From contig JALIRH010000036.1 in assembly GCA_023055505.1 (NCBI GenBank), positions 1,426,001 through 1,490,000 on the forward strand: a stretch of DNA of 64,000 bases, written 5' to 3'. Source of the stretch: Callipepla californica brunnescens. Its lineage: Eukaryota > Chordata > Aves > Galliformes > Odontophoridae. Below the pieces are notes generated by a model. It was not told the DNA's origin and searched no databases. It was given only the letters and a program-made list of their open reading frames with translations. This document shows positions 1 through 11,980 of this stretch, piece after piece. The translations under genes and the position numbers were made by a program. The number at the start of each line of letters is the position of its first letter. The first letter of the stretch is position 1.

Positions 1-854
1 CTCAGGTAATAGGAAATCACATTCTCCACGTGAACTCTCATCTGTCGTCACCCTTTCAGATTCAATTCACTCTCCCTTTGCTACTCTCTGCGTTTTGTAA
101 CACCTCAAATGTCAGAAACCTTCTGATGTTCGCTGATAGGATTTGTGATTTCCTCACTCATCCGTATCTGTCTCAGCTCTTTCCTTGTTCCGATATTTCT
201 GAGAAGCCAACTCATTTCCTGAGCTTTCAAGAAGGCCCTTTATTTTTCCTTTTCACTTCTAATCTTCATTTCCTTTTTCTGTCTCTGATGATGCTCTTTC
301 CACTCCCTCATTGAAGCTCTTCCTGCTACCCCAGCACTTTTCTCCACCTGCCTGGGTAAAACACAGCGATTCGGATCTCAGTGTAGCACTTATCATTAAG
401 TGAATATATTCAGTATGCCAGCACAGACACGATCCTCAGATGTATGCTGCCAGGCTTCATGTGACAGATTGCACATGCTAAATGGTACTTTGCATTTCAT
501 CCCTCACAGTGGAATTTATTCCTCTCTCCATCCCCTGTGGGGTCACGGCTTCATCCTCTCTCTTGCCTATCTTTCTCACCAAACACCAAGGCAACACATC
601 CTTAATATTTCAGCAACATCTATTTCTGCTGTTGGCAATCTGATCTCCTTGCATTTTTCAGGGCTCCTTGTGTCTCTTTTCAGTGATCCTTTTTCACATT
701 CCACACTTAGAGAAGGGGAAAAAAAAAAAAAAAAAAGGGAGATAGCTTTATTTGCCTGTTCTCTACACTTTATTTTATTCTTAAAGCTGCTGCCATTCAG
801 TGCCCACCAGGAGCAAATTGCACACCTTGACCAACAGCAGAGTGTTCTTTGCTT
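1..854. other. Unique non-coding DNA, T/C-rich
   Basis: Pyrimidine-rich sequence with many TTTCC and CTCT runs. It contains an A18 run (719-736). No gene, known repeat or promoter seen. Confidence 0.5.
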
Positions 855-1010
855 TCATAGGATCGCAGAATGGTTTGAGTTGGAAGGGATCCTTAAAGGC
901 CATCTGGTCCAACCCCTCTGCACTGAGCAGGGACACCCACAGCTCCATCAGTGCTCACAGCCCCTCCAGCCTGAGCTTGGGGGTCTGCAGGGATGGGGCA
1001 CCACCATCCT
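855..1010 (-). mobile_element. CR1 fragment, 3' end
   Basis: Starts with the CR1 tail complement (ATCGCAGAATGGTTTGAGTT) and runs through CCAGCCTGAGCTTGGGGGTC. Non-LTR retrotransposon, 5'-truncated. It is abutted at 1012 by a second, different CR1 copy. Confidence 0.5.
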
Positions 1011-1011
1011 T

Positions 1012-1190
1012 TATAGAAACACAAAATCATTAAGGTTGGAAAAGACCTCTAAGATCATCAAGTCCAAACGCCAACCCATCCCTTGGTTATCTCCAGGGAC
1101 AGGTAGCACCACCTCTCTTGGGCAACCTGTGCCAGTGCCTCATCACCCTCATGGTAAAAAGCTTTCTTTTTATACCCACTCTTAATCTCC
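1012..1190 (-). mobile_element. CR1 fragment, second subfamily, nested or adjacent
   Basis: A new CR1 tail complement (AAAATCATTAAGGTTGGAAA) begins just where the first copy breaks off. The following CACCACCTCTCTTGGGCAAC and GTGCCTCATCACCCTCATGG could belong to either copy, so the second may have inserted into the first. Confidence 0.5.
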
Positions 1191-2237
1191 CTGAATATCT
1201 TTGCACTATGTGGTCAATGGCCCATGAGAATGAAGAGCTAACCCCAGCAAGAGGTGGGTGTTTCTGACATGGGCACCAAAGTGGTTATGGATGGAGAAGC
1301 ACAATCAGAAGCAGATAAATTAAAACGTGGCAGGGATTTGTTACAAAACACTCAAGATGCGCTTAGATAGGAGGTTGCATTTGCACGCATGCCTCCATTC
1401 AGACATAAATTTGTATTCCTAAAGTGAGGTGTCTTCTCATGTTTGTGAATAAGACGTGAGCTACTGCAGCCCTTCTCTGTGCATATGGCATCAGTGGTGC
1501 CCACTGCAGTGCTGCTCCGTCGGCATTAGGCAGATTCGTCAGCTGAATAAATCAGCATAAAATCCCAACACAGACAACACAGGTCAAGATGTTTTTATTC
1601 CTGTTAGTAGATCAAAGTAAACACCAGCCATCCCATTAAAGCTTGCTTTAAACTGAATGCATGCATTAAATCCCTCACTGGTTTGTTTACAAGGAGGTTG
1701 TGGCACATCCTAAATCACGTCCCCTTTCAGATATGAGCAGAGAGGCTTTACAGCTGGGTCAGTGCTCCTTCAGCATCTCGTATCCCAGGGTGGGACCAGT
1801 TAGTGGCAGGAAAGCTACTGGGCTGTCTTTGGACCCGTTAGCTGGGTCCAAAGACTGGAGATGCTAGGACAAGGAGCTTTCTCTTTCATCATTTTGGTGT
1901 TCCGTCTTCACGCCTGGCCATGTGGATGATAGCAATAATGAGGGCATTTTTAAGGCTGCCTGGGACAGCTGAATCACACTGGGAATAAGGGGAACAGAAT
2001 GATCCTCCTTTTAAGCATGGGGAGGAGGAGGAGTGGCTCAGCCAGCTCAGGGCAGCCTGGGTGTGGGCTGAGAGCCAGGCACGCGCGTCCTGCAGAACGA
2101 CATTTCTCCAAAACCAGTACAACTCGCTCAGAAAAAAGAGCAGACAAGTTCCTGAGACCTGGATAAAGACTTAGATTGTTTCCGTGCTTTGTCAGGGTCG
2201 ATCTGAGCCTCTTGTGTTTCTTCTGCTTCTAGCCAAC
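1191..2237. other. Unique non-coding DNA
   Basis: Mixed-composition sequence without recognisable repeats or coding similarity. A palindromic-looking GTTAGCTGGGTCCAAAGAC follows TTTGGACCCGTTAGCTGGGT at 1820-1857: a short direct/inverted arrangement of GGACCC/GGGTCC around GTTAGCT. Function unknown. Confidence 0.5.
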
Positions 2238-2239
2238 AG

Positions 2240-2405
2240 AATAACAGAATCATAGAATTACAGAACAGCTTTGGTTGGAGAAGACCTTAAAGACCGTTGA
2301 GCTCCAACCCCTTGACATGGGTTGGGTGTCCCCACCAGATCATGCTGCCAGGTCCTATCCAACCCAGCCTTGAGCACCCCCAGGAATGGGGCATCCAATG
2401 CATGA
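2240..2405 (-). mobile_element. CR1 fragment, 3' end
   Basis: AACAGAATCATAGAATTACAG marks the 3' tail, followed by GGTTGGAGAAGACCTTAAAG and a diverged body to CAGCCTTGAGCACCCCCAGG. Old copy with several indels. Confidence 0.5.
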
Positions 2406-2708
2406 TATCCTGAAAGGAGAGAGTTTGGAGGACAAGGAGCCATGGGGCACATAAGCCAAACGAAGAACATTGTGCTGCAGAGTGAAGTTTGGCAAATACA
2501 CCAGCACTCCAAAGAGCTTGTTGTAAAGGGCTAAAAAACATGCTTAGCTGTTTTACTTCAACACAGCCTAGTAGCTGCTGGGACATTTCACACACATCGT
2601 TAGTACCCAGTGCTTGATCCCAGGTGAGGATCTCCTGAAGGATGCTGGTGCTTGTGTGGGTTTAACTCCAATTCAAAGGCAGTAATAACTTTAATGCTAA
2701 TTCCTGGG

Positions 2709-2776
2709 GTGATAGGCTGGGTGTTGGACTGGATGAACATGAATAAAGCTATTTTCCAGCCTTAATGATTCTATGC
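2709..2776 (+). mobile_element. CR1 tail fragment
   Basis: GGTGTTGGACTGGATGAACA to TTTTCCAGCCTTAATGATTC; only the last about 65 bp of CR1 remain. Confidence 0.5.
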
Positions 2777-3135
2777 TTCTGTATTGTTGCTATCTTGGAA
2801 AGGGATAGCCTGGAGGGATTCACACTCACACTATGGAAAGCTTGCAAGGATGGCATTAAGAAATAGTGATGGAAAAATAATGGCTCTTTCCTAGTAAGTT
2901 CCAGGTATGCATCTGAGTTTTGGTGCTCTGTGCTCAAAACTGAGCTTGCACTTGGTTCACTGCCTGCATCGTGATGGAAGAGCAATGGGGCTTTTGCCAG
3001 CAGCAAGGAGACCAAAACTGGTTTCCTTCCTCTAGCTCTTAATAGACCATTTTCCAGTGTTTTGCCCTTTTCCCTGTAATTAGGTGGTCTGATTGAAGCA
3101 TCCTTAGAGTTTGTGGAAGAGTCCAGGTTGGTCAC

Positions 3136-3450
3136 TGTATGGGAACTGCTGAGTCACAGCCTGAACTACTGAATGAACACTGAAGGAAAGATCTGGTCAG
3201 CCCTGGGAGCACAAGTAAAGGTGATTCACCTGTGTGACCAGATTCACCTCTTAGACCTCATTTAAGGGCTGACTGCCACTGAGGGAGGATCTCTTGTTGG
3301 AGATCCTTCCTTTGTGGGGTTCTATCCCTGCGAACCTAGCTCTTCAGAGACAGGTGAGCACTCATTTTCCTTGTTTTGTAACAATCTCCTCGTTTGTGCT
3401 GGTCTCTTTGCTTTCACTGCCTTTACAGTCGCCTTTAAAACTGTTGGGTT
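3136..3450 (+). mobile_element. LTR-like dispersed element, copy 1 (solo)
   Basis: Begins TGTATGGGAACTGCTGAGTC and shares TTTAAGGGCTGACTGCCACT, GATCTCT(T)...GGAGATC and ACAGGTGAGCA with the copies at 7124-7403 and 29444-29768 (reverse). The 3' half is strongly diverged, so the end near AAAACTGTTGG is approximate. No internal viral or transposase ORF is present. Family name not known to me; strand is relative to copy 2. Confidence 0.5.
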
Positions 3451-4050
3451 TTAATGTCTGAAGCAGCAGAAATGTGTATTTCCTGATTCCAGCCAAACCT
3501 GGAACTGGATAGGCAACCCACTACGGGGAGATAAGGCAGCTGGCCCGGAAACCACTCAGCCCTTCAGCTTTCCCCTTAAAGCAACATGGAGAGCCATCCG
3601 CCAGGATCAGAGCCTGGCTTTCCACCTCTGGATAATCCTGGCTGCATCAAAACCCAAGAGCAGAGCCTCAGATGTGTGGTGCTCCACGGCTAAGCTGCTT
3701 TTGTGCCCTCCCAGTGCCTCAGCACATTGCAAACAGGTGGCATTCACTGGCAGCAGAAGATGTGAAGCATTCCTTAATCTATCTCCAGCAGCATCAGAAA
3801 TCGCTAAGAGCCACTTCACCACGAGCTGCGAGGGGAATTTTTAATTCCACTTCTTTGCAGCCCAGGGTATTTTTGGCCAGCATGGCTGTATTATGATGCT
3901 AAGTAGTCTAAAAATGGCTTTTTCCTTTTTTTTTCCTGCTTCCATCATTTTACATCAAATACAGTGTGTCATCTCTTTGCTAGCGGATTGCAAACAGGGC
4001 ATGAAGTCCTGATAGGATGAGCAGATCTGCCCGTGGTTATCTGGGTGCCA
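3451..4050. other. Unique non-coding DNA
   Basis: No repeat or coding similarity recognised. Includes a T-rich tract around 3920-3935. Confidence 0.5.
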
Positions 4051-4155
4051 AGGAGATGTGGCACTGAGGGCATGGTGGGGATGAGTTGGGGTTGGGTTTG
4101 GTGATGTTGGAGGTCTTTTCCAGGCTGAATGATTCTATGGCCCTGTGATTCTATC
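4051..4155 (+). mobile_element. CR1 tail fragment
   Basis: GGAGATGTGGCACTGAGGGC leads into GGAGGTCTTTTCCAGGC and two copies of the terminal TGATTCTATG octamer-type repeat. Confidence 0.5.
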
Positions 4156-5484
4156 TCTGGCAGCACCCGTAGGGCTTTGCTTTGTTCACTTCAAACCATT
4201 TGTACATGTTTTTTATTCTCCTATGGATATTTTCAACCAGCCAGGAGGGAGATCCTATTTTTAGGTACTCTTGGACGCAGCTGAGCTGCTAACAAAGTTG
4301 TTTGCAGGTGAGCATTGCCTGGAGCTGACACCACTTGCTCACATTTCCATCACCCAGCCTACGAGTTGGGCTAGAGCAATGGAGCAATTCATCCTTCTGC
4401 TTCCCACCGTGCCTGCAAGCACTGTGTGGTGGCCTTGGAAGGGTTAAGGCTGTGCTGCCTTGCTGTGGACCCCGATGCTGTAAAGCACGTCCCAACACCC
4501 ACGTACATTTCTGCACTGCCATGGGGTTATGCACATCTTAGGGGAACATTAGGTTTCTGGTGTCTGTTGGAGCTGAATCTCGTGTAGGCAGCACAGAGAC
4601 AACAAAGGACAGAGTGCATTTTCTCCTTTGATTCCAGTGCCCTCTTGGCTCCTTGTGAGGGAGGTCACCCACCACGGAGATGAAAGCCAGAAAGACAGTT
4701 TTACTCATTCCTGGTATGTGCATACTCAGAACAAGGATACATTTGGGAATTCACCCTCTGGTGCACGGGTGTCCCAGCACTGAGCACTCTGCGTGGCCTT
4801 GCAAGAGCAGTCACACCCCAGGAGATGCTCAGATCCAGAAGGTGAAGCTGCTCAGAACAGGATGAGGCAACCCACGCCTTGTTCAGTCCTCACTGCTTCA
4901 AACATCAATCCTTTCTTATTTCCCCTTGCTCCATTCTTCAGGCTTGTTGGACTCCTCCTATTCCCAGTTTGTTAAATACTGGCATCACTGACCTGCCTGC
5001 TGTTACAGCTAATGCTGCATCTTCCTGGGACTGTAAAGCCCAGAGCTCACATCTATTACTTTTAGCCTGGCTGCCCAGCAATTTCAATCACGCTTCTAAC
5101 AGCAATTTTCCTGATGTCTGCCCAGCCAAGTTAAGCTGGAAACCACGACAATGTGCTGCAGCTGCTCCCTGGGAGATGGGCAGTAAAGGCCTTCCTATAT
5201 AACTGGGGGAGTCAGCGTGCATTCAGGACTGTGCTGTAACCCAGACAACACCTCCTGAAGATCCAGAGCTGGCCCTGGTGTCCATGCAGACCGTAAGAAC
5301 ATACGTCGGAGTCATCTTCATGGTCTCGAGGACCAGCTTCATTAGTCTGTCTTTGACTCTGAGTGATTTGGGAGCATGCTGGATATTCCTGTATTCACAG
5401 GAGATGCTATTACCAGAAATACAAGCAGGTTATTATTAGTCATACTCAGCCTGAGTTTCGATGGGTCTCTCCAGGATCTACTCC
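4156..5484. other. Unique non-coding DNA
   Basis: GC-moderate sequence without recognisable repeats, exons or RNA genes. Short ORFs (up to 107 codons) show no family similarity. Confidence 0.5.
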
Positions 5485-6066
5485 TATTCACCATCTATTC
5501 TCATTAATGGTTTGGATAATATAACAGATGATACCATGACAAACCTTGCAGGTGACAGGGGGCAGAGGAGGCTGTAAGCTCTTTGCAAGGAAGGGCTGCA
5601 CAAGCTGAAATTCAGTGTGTAGGGGAGAAAAGCCTTTCTTTTAGGAAGAACAAATCGATTCTGCAAAATGGGAAATAGTGAACCAGTCACAAGCATGCAC
5701 TGTGAGTATTCGGAGTCCGTCATGGTTCACAATAAAAAGCATTGCTCAGCAATGCAATGCACTTGCTGGGGAAAAAAAAAAAAAGCAAGTACACAGTCTA
5801 TAGGAGGTTATGTTGTGATAGGACAAGGGGAAATGGTTTTCCAACTAAAAGAGGGGAGATCTAGGTCAGATATAAGAAAATGTTTTTTACAATGAGGGTG
5901 TTGAGGCGCTGGCACAGCTTGCCCAGAGAGCTGAAGACTCCCAAGCTCAGGCTGGAGGGGCTGTGAGTACTGATGGAGCTGTGGGTGTCCCTGCTCATTG
6001 CAGGGGGGGTTGGACCACCCCTAAGGGTCCCTCCCAACTCAACCAAATATAGGAGTCTATGATTCT
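5485..6066 (+). mobile_element. Longer CR1 copy: decayed ORF2 end plus 3' UTR
   Basis: The 5' part (TTCTCATTAATGGTTTGGAT) resembles the CR1 ORF2 segment encoding FINDLD, heavily decayed by deletions. From 5810 the match is clear (GATAGGACAAGGGGAAATGG, GGATATAAG-type, GAGGCGCTGGCACAGCTTGC), ending in CAACTCAACC...TATGATTC. One of the longest CR1 copies in the window. Contains an A13 run at 5772-5784. Confidence 0.5.
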
Positions 6067-6599
6067 CAGAGAACATGGAAGACCATTGCTCAACGGCATT
6101 TGTTTGGGAGAAGATGTGGCTGTACCTATGGATGCTGTAGGGTGCCAAGATGGTACAGTTGTGAATACACCCCCTGCTCCTCGTGTCAGGAGACCACCAA
6201 TGCACCCAGCTCACGACACAGCACTAAACATGCCCATGCTGTTGATATTTACAACGCAGCATCTAGATAAATGTAGGTGCTTATATGCTTGCAATAAACT
6301 GAGATCTTTGTCTGTGCAACTGTTCCTGGTTGCTGTTTAGCCAATGAAGAAAGGCTTGGCACTGTCGAGCCTTTAAATATTTTATTTAGAAGGTTCTCTT
6401 TGAATTTGTTCTGTCTGAGCTAAACAAAATCCTAAATTGCTTTGGAGTGCTGGAGTTCTGCTGCCTCGTGAAAAAGCATCTGTAAAGGAAACCAGCTTGA
6501 GCTTTGCTTTGGCAATGTTAAGCCCTGACTTTCTTTCCCACTGTCAAAATGAGAACCAGCTTCTTCTGTACATTAGTGACAAAATCAAAACTTTCTCCA

Positions 6600-6750
6600 G
6601 AATTCTGGATAGCCTGGTTGTGTCAGCTACATTTCTACTAAACTCTGATTCAAGTAAAACCAAATCTGAGTTCTTGCATTTTGCTGAGCATTCTGATGGC
6701 ATCACACAGGTATCAGGTGGAAACCAGAAAGTCAGAGCAACTGGAGTTAG
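6600..6750 (+). mobile_element. Possible very old CR1 ORF2 fragment
   Basis: TTCAAGTAAAACCAAATCTG then CTTGCATTTTGCTGAGCAT is reminiscent of the CR1 ORF2 segment that reads FNKAKCRVLHLG. Similarity is faint and could be chance. Confidence 0.5.
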
Positions 6751-7097
6751 ATGGTCACTTAGGGAGAAAGAAAAAAACAAACAGAAAACCCAAAGATAAT
6801 TGTACAGACAGAAAAAAAAATGGAAATCTATTGGAGCACCCCACCGTCAAGTTGCCTGTGAGTTATTTATGAACTAATTGTGCTTCTGCTGGGTACCATC
6901 ATTCCTCATTTTTCTTCCTTCGCCACTGCTCATTGCAGTGAAACACTTCTGAAGGGCAAATGAAAAGATGCAGCCTTGGGTGGAAGCAGGAGCAATGGAG
7001 CAGGGGAGAGCTTCCTCTCCCTTGGCTAGGGTGGCAGTCAGGCTATGGGTTAGCACCAAAGCTCCACGTGGTGTGAAAATTCAATTTGTGTACGCTA

Positions 7098-7123
7098 ATA
7101 GAATCATAAAATGGCTTGAGTTG
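7098..7123 (-). mobile_element. CR1 fragment, left part (split by LTR-like element)
   Basis: AATAGAATCATAAAATGGCT followed by TGAGTTG; the CR1 body resumes at 7404 after the insertion. Confidence 0.5.
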
Positions 7124-7403
7124 TGTATGGGAACTGTTGAGTCATGGCCTGAACCACTGATTGATCACCTGAGGTGAGCACTGAGTCAGCTTCAGGAGCA
7201 CAGGTGAAGGAATTTAAGGGCTGACTGCCACTGGGGTAGGATCTCTTTCTGGAGATCACTCCTTTTGGAGTTTTTCCACTGTGAGCCTGAGACACAGGTG
7301 AGCATTTCATCTATTTTCTATTATTCCCTTCCGCCACGATAATCTTTCTAATTACATACCCTGACTACCATACTCCTTTGAACAGTTTATTCTGTTAATT
7401 GTA
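7124..7403 (+). mobile_element. LTR-like dispersed element, copy 2, inserted in CR1
   Basis: Starts TGTATGGGAACTGTTGAGTC and ends TTCTGTTAATTGTA. It is flanked by perfect direct repeats TGAGTTG (7117-7123 and 7404-7410) that occur once in intact CR1, so they are a target-site duplication of 6-7 bp. Contains TTTAAGGGCTGACTGCCACT, a possible TATA-like TTTAAG, and GACACAGGTGAGCATT. About 280 bp, with no coding capacity. Most like a solo LTR; a short non-autonomous DNA transposon is the alternative. Confidence 0.5.
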
Positions 7404-7535
7404 TGAGTTGGGAGGGAACTCAAAGATCATGCAGATTCAACCTCTCTCCCATGGGCAGGGTTTCCAATCACACATCAGGCACTAGATCAGGTCAACCCAA
7501 GGGTGCATCCAGGGAGTCTTGGACACCTCCAAGTT
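7404..7535 (-). mobile_element. CR1 fragment, right part
   Basis: TGAGTTGGGAGGGAACTCAA through CCCATGGGCAGGGTTTCCAA to GGTCAACCCAAGGGTGCATC. Continues the CR1 interrupted at 7123. Confidence 0.5.
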
Positions 7536-7624
7536 TACTGAGTACACAGCACTGAGTAGATCTCCACTGCTAGGCTCTAGCTTGAGGTTTACAGACATCT
7601 GGGAGCATTTGGGCTATTTTATGG

Positions 7625-7737
7625 GGTTTAGGGGATGTGGAGCTTAGGGACGTGTTACAGTGGTGGATTTGGTAGTATTAGGTGATAGCTGGACTTCATG
7701 ATCCTATTGGTCTTTTCCAACCCAAAGATTCTGTGAT
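7625..7737 (+). mobile_element. CR1 tail fragment
   Basis: GGTTTAGGGGATGTGGAGCT, then GTGATAGCTGGACTTCATGA and GGTCTTTTCCAACCCAAAGA followed by TTCTGTGATG. Confidence 0.5.
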
Positions 7738-9020
7738 GATGCTGATGGAGAATGGCAAATATCCACACACTGAAAAAAGTTTGCAAGTTTTTGTTACAGA
7801 TTCCAAATATTCTCATAATTATTATTTTACTTCATGTTTATTTACCTATAATGCTGGCACACAAGAACACTAATTTCATGTGGTGGAAGTGAGTGTTTCT
7901 CTGAAATTAAAAGTTTTGTTAGGGCAGGAGGGACTGGGAATTATTTCCTCCTTATTATTGGCAAAACTGTTCTTTGTTGGGTTTCCACTGAAATAAGACA
8001 GTATCTGAATCTGTAACAGATTCCTTTTCAATGAACTACTGACAAAGATCTTTGTGACGGCTTTCTTTTGAATACGTTCTTGGCAGAGCTCTGGGTAATG
8101 AGATTTCCATTGAACAAGCTGTTAGCAGAGCAACTTTAACTCAGTTCTGAGTTGGAGACAAGCTCTGGCCTTCAGAGAGTCTCCAATTGGTCTTCAGCAG
8201 TGACAAGGGGTGAGGGGCCTTGGATCTGTCCTTGCTGTGGCTGCAAAATGGGTGTACCAGCCCTTGTCCTTGAAGACTCTTTGCTGAGGTGCATGTTAAA
8301 TCCCCAGAATTTCTCCATCTTATTCCCTTAGCTGTGTCATGCTGGAAGCAAAAGTCCAGGCACTGGGAAAGATACCTTCTTCCTTCTCCTCCCAGTGGTG
8401 ATGTATCTGTAATTCCAGTTTTCCATCCAAGTTTGGGAAAATCAGTGGCAGGCATTCATGCTACAAACCTTTACAATGGGATTAAGGGGAAAAGGACAGG
8501 AAGATGATTAGTGCTTCCTTTGTGGGAAAGGATGGATGAGTAAATAAGCAAACACAGGTATTGCTCGATGAAGAAGGAACTGGTTTTTAAAGTCTGTGAA
8601 GCATCCTTATTGGAAACACAACTCAAGTGCAAGGCATCAGAAGAGCAAAGAGGGCTGGGTTCACCAGATAACAAATATCTTCCCTCAGGATGCTGAAAGC
8701 TGCAGCTTCCTTGGGGAAGTGTTGGTTGCAAGATAGCATGGCTTGCAGCCAAAACAGACCTTGCATCTCCAAACAGTTTCTAATTAAGTTCTGGCTATTA
8801 ATCAGTTTCCCTGGGTTAAAGTTCTGCTACAAAATAACAAATTGAGCACCTTGAGGTAGAGGTCAGTTAGGTATCGAATCAGATGTACGCAGCCCAGTTG
8901 ATTTGTGGCTGAGTCATAGGGAGGGCTCTGCTTTTTGTTGTGTGTTATTTTATTGATCATGGAGCTGTATGAGCTGCCATATTATCCAGAGTACTTTCAC
9001 ACAGATAAAACTTTCAGTCT
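7738..9020. other. Unique non-coding DNA, partly AT-rich
   Basis: 7740-8130 is AT-rich (TATTCTCATAATTATTATTT). 8130-9000 is mixed. No exons, RNA genes or known repeats recognised. Confidence 0.5.
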
Positions 9021-9327
9021 TGAGGACAGGAGGTAATGACCTTAAGTTGTGCCAGGAGAGGTACAGGTTGGATATTAGAGACAATTTCTTCTCTGAAGAA
9101 ATGGTGGTGTGCTGACACAGGGAAGTGGTGGGGTCACCATCCCTGGAGGTGTTCAATGTGGAGATGCGGCACTGAGGGATGTGGGCATGATGCTGGTTGA
9201 TGGTTGGACATGATGATCTTAGAATCATCTCTACTCTAAGATCTCGAATGATCTGATGGGCTTCTGATGGATCCAACATTGTCTCTGATGGTCTCAGAGG
9301 TCATTTCCAACCTTAATTATTCTATGG
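9021..9327 (+). mobile_element. CR1 3' fragment with internal tail rearrangement
   Basis: TTGAGGACAGGAGGTAATGA to GGTGGTGGGGTCACC-type, GGAGGTGTTCAATGTGGAGA, then two partial copies of the tail (ATGATCTTAGAATCATCTC and CTCAGAGGTCATTTCCAACC), so the tail has been duplicated or rearranged. Confidence 0.5.
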
Positions 9328-10085
9328 GGATAGGGTGACCTCCCTGTTCCTGGGAGCTCATTCCATGCAGTGCCTGAACCCCAACATGACTGCAGGTGCT
9401 GCTGTCCTTTCTGGGAACACCAAGTCTTCGTCACTGGGATGTTACCAATCCCCATGACCTGCTGGGTTCTGAGCACTCTTCTAGGCTGTAAATTATTCAG
9501 TACTGGGGCTGTTGTTTTTGCTTTACACACAATGTGCAGTAGGAACCTTCGTGGTGTTCCCTAGGCACCCTATGTGTGACATTACAATGTGACTTCTAAT
9601 TAATTAATTTCTAATTAATTTGTGGGTGAATATGGTGGTTAGGAAGGAGTTGTTCAGACATCACATAACCACATGGCAAGCCTGGGAGCAAGGAGATCCC
9701 CTCCCTTGCAGAACACAGTCTGCAGCTCGCATCAACTTTCCCAGTTCTTATCTATAGTACTATATGCAATAAATAAATAAAATCCACAGTTCTGGAGAAT
9801 CTGAGCGAGTGCAATTTTCTCTAAACACCTCATTTTCTACCAGGCCAATTGCCCCTCTTTTCTAGTACACAGCTGTGACACTGTAATGGTTTGTAAAGCA
9901 CTGCTCTGGGTGCCCTCCTATCTGCTTGAGAACAGACACCACACCAAACCGCTCCTCCCTGGTCTCATCTGCTGACAGCATCATGGTTTTACCTGGTGGG
10001 AGGGCCTCACAGCACCTTAACATTTGGGTCAGACAGCTGCAGTCCATTAGCTATTGACCAAGAGCTGAGCTCTTGCTGAAGCTGA
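9328..10085. other. Unique non-coding DNA
   Basis: Contains AATTAATTAA-type runs at 9598-9625 and a short AATAAATAAATAA run near 9768. No gene or repeat recognised. Confidence 0.5.
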
Positions 10086-10222
10086 TCATAGAATCACCAT
10101 AGAATGGCCTAGGTTGGAGATCATTGAGCTTCAACCCCCTGCCATGAGTTAGTTGTCCCCAACAGAACAGGCTGCCCAGGGCCCCATCCAACTCCAGAGT
10201 TGGGGCACCCAATGACTGATCC
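10086..10222 (-). mobile_element. CR1 fragment, 3' end
   Basis: ATCATAGAATCACCATAGAA, CCTGCCATGAGTTAGTTGTC, and CAGGCTGCCCAGGGCCCCAT place it in the same CR1 group as the 29178 copy. Confidence 0.5.
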
Positions 10223-11704
10223 CTCTTGTTAGTTGTTTTTCTCATGGGAGCCTCCTGAGCACAGTGATGGGTTTTTTCCTTTGGCTGAAAGCGTGGATGG
10301 AATTTAAAGCAGCAAGGATGCCATAAGGAATTGTGTTATTATTCACCTTTGTTGGGCAACCTGCTTTGTGTCAAAAGGAGAAGATGTACTGCTGGGAGTT
10401 GAGACAAGCTGTGTGGAATGAGAAACCCACAGCAGCTGGTAGAGATTCCCATGCTCACCTGAATTCAAAAAGCACACAGAAAAAGAGAGGAACGAAATCA
10501 AAAACAGCAACGTAGGGGAGAGGAATTTAGAATGGCTTAGCATTAAAACTGACATTTGGGACAAAACATCAGTAGCTTTACAGAGTAGTTTGTGGATGTG
10601 ATGGCCTTTAGAGAATCCTCCAGTGGGGTCAGTAAGAAAATCAGAATTAATAACTGACGAGCTGGCCCCCAGAATTCAATTTATCTACCTAGGACCTAAT
10701 GAATGGGTCCACATCCTGAAAACTTTGGATGGCTTTTATCCTACTGTGGTAATATCACTTTGTCTCACAGACTTTTTTTACTTTTTTTTTTTTTTTACCT
10801 CCTTCAAATTTGTATAACAGATCCTATTGATTTCCAGTTGAAGAGCAAAAATCATTGTTTCCAAGCTCGTTGGATCTCATAGCATAAGAACAGTTGATAA
10901 AGAAGCTTTTTATGTCATGAATTCATAATAACCTTTGATAATCTGTGTAACTACTATGACTTAGTACTTGTTGACTTGGTGCACCACCTGAGATTCAGTC
11001 CAATGGGGCAAAACAAAGCTCAAAATATGTCCCTAAGTATTTATTTCTCACCTCTGGTGTTTTCACTGTTCTCCCAGGCAAATAATTTGGCCAATTACAT
11101 GTTTTTAGACACACACAGCTCTTACTCATAAAGCTCATGTGAAAACTGCTGATTACAACTAAGGAAGGTCTTTTATCCATAAAATCCCCCCTATTACAGA
11201 CACTGTTAAAATGCCATTAACACCACAGCCTGACTCTGTGCTGTTTGGGTGCAGCAGGGTAATTCCTGGCTGCCAGCACAAGTTGGCAATTTCTTCTCAG
11301 TTTGAGGTTAACTTTCAGCATCTTTTCATCCAATGCAGCACGACTTTTCTCTCTGAGCAGCAAGAGACGATTTTCTGGGTGCCATGCTAAGCCTTGACGA
11401 GGTCTAAGGTCAAATTCCCATGAACTGAATACTCTGCTTGATAGCCCAAACACCCCTGGTCTCGCCACCTGCAGTCTGAGGGCTCTCCAGTTATCCATCC
11501 TCCAACAGAATTACTTCCACCCTGCAGTAATAAGTGTCTTGGATATCAATGAATGTTAATAAGCAATATTAAGGATGATTTCCCCTTGGGTTAACAGAAT
11601 GTGATCTGTGCAATTATTTGGTCTGACATTTAAGGGAGCAGTGATGCAGACAGATCCATCCACGTGCCTTGGGTGCTGTTTGCTGTTGCATGTTTAGAAA
11701 TGGG
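10223..11704. other. Unique non-coding DNA
   Basis: T run at about 10782-10796. 11000-11520 has no repeats and is well mixed, ending near a TTAATAAGCAATATTAAGG AT-rich block at 11555-11575. No coding similarity. Confidence 0.5.
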
Positions 11705-11775
11705 CCTTGGCCAAGTTTGGACTCAGTGGTCTTGGAGGTCTTTTCCAGCCTCAGTGACTTTATGATTCTATTCTC
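11705..11775 (+). mobile_element. CR1 tail fragment
   Basis: TTTGGACTCAGTGGTCTTGG then TCTTTTCCAGCCTCAGTGAC and TTTATGATTCTAT. Confidence 0.5.
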
Positions 11776-11837
11776 TCTGCCTTTTTTTTTTGTCTTTGAG
11801 AAACCATATTCCAGCCTTTTCTTGGTTTTGGCACAGG

Positions 11838-11980
11838 CTGCTTAGGGAAGTGATGGAGTCACTGTCCTTGGAGGTGTGGCACTGAGAGATGTGGGCACTG
11901 AAATCATGGACTGGGTTGGGGTTGGACCTGGTGGTCTCAGAGGTCATTTGCAACCTTAATGATATTATGATTCTGTCTGC
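11838..11980 (+). mobile_element. CR1 3' fragment
   Basis: CTTAGGGAAGTGATGGAGTC, GGAGGTGTGGCACTGAGAGA, and GGTCATTTGCAACCTTAATG with ATTATGATTCTGT end. Confidence 0.5.

Noticed and set aside
400..1185. 261-codon ORF
   Set aside because: It crosses an A18 run and two antisense CR1 fragments; the last third is CR1 tail translated.
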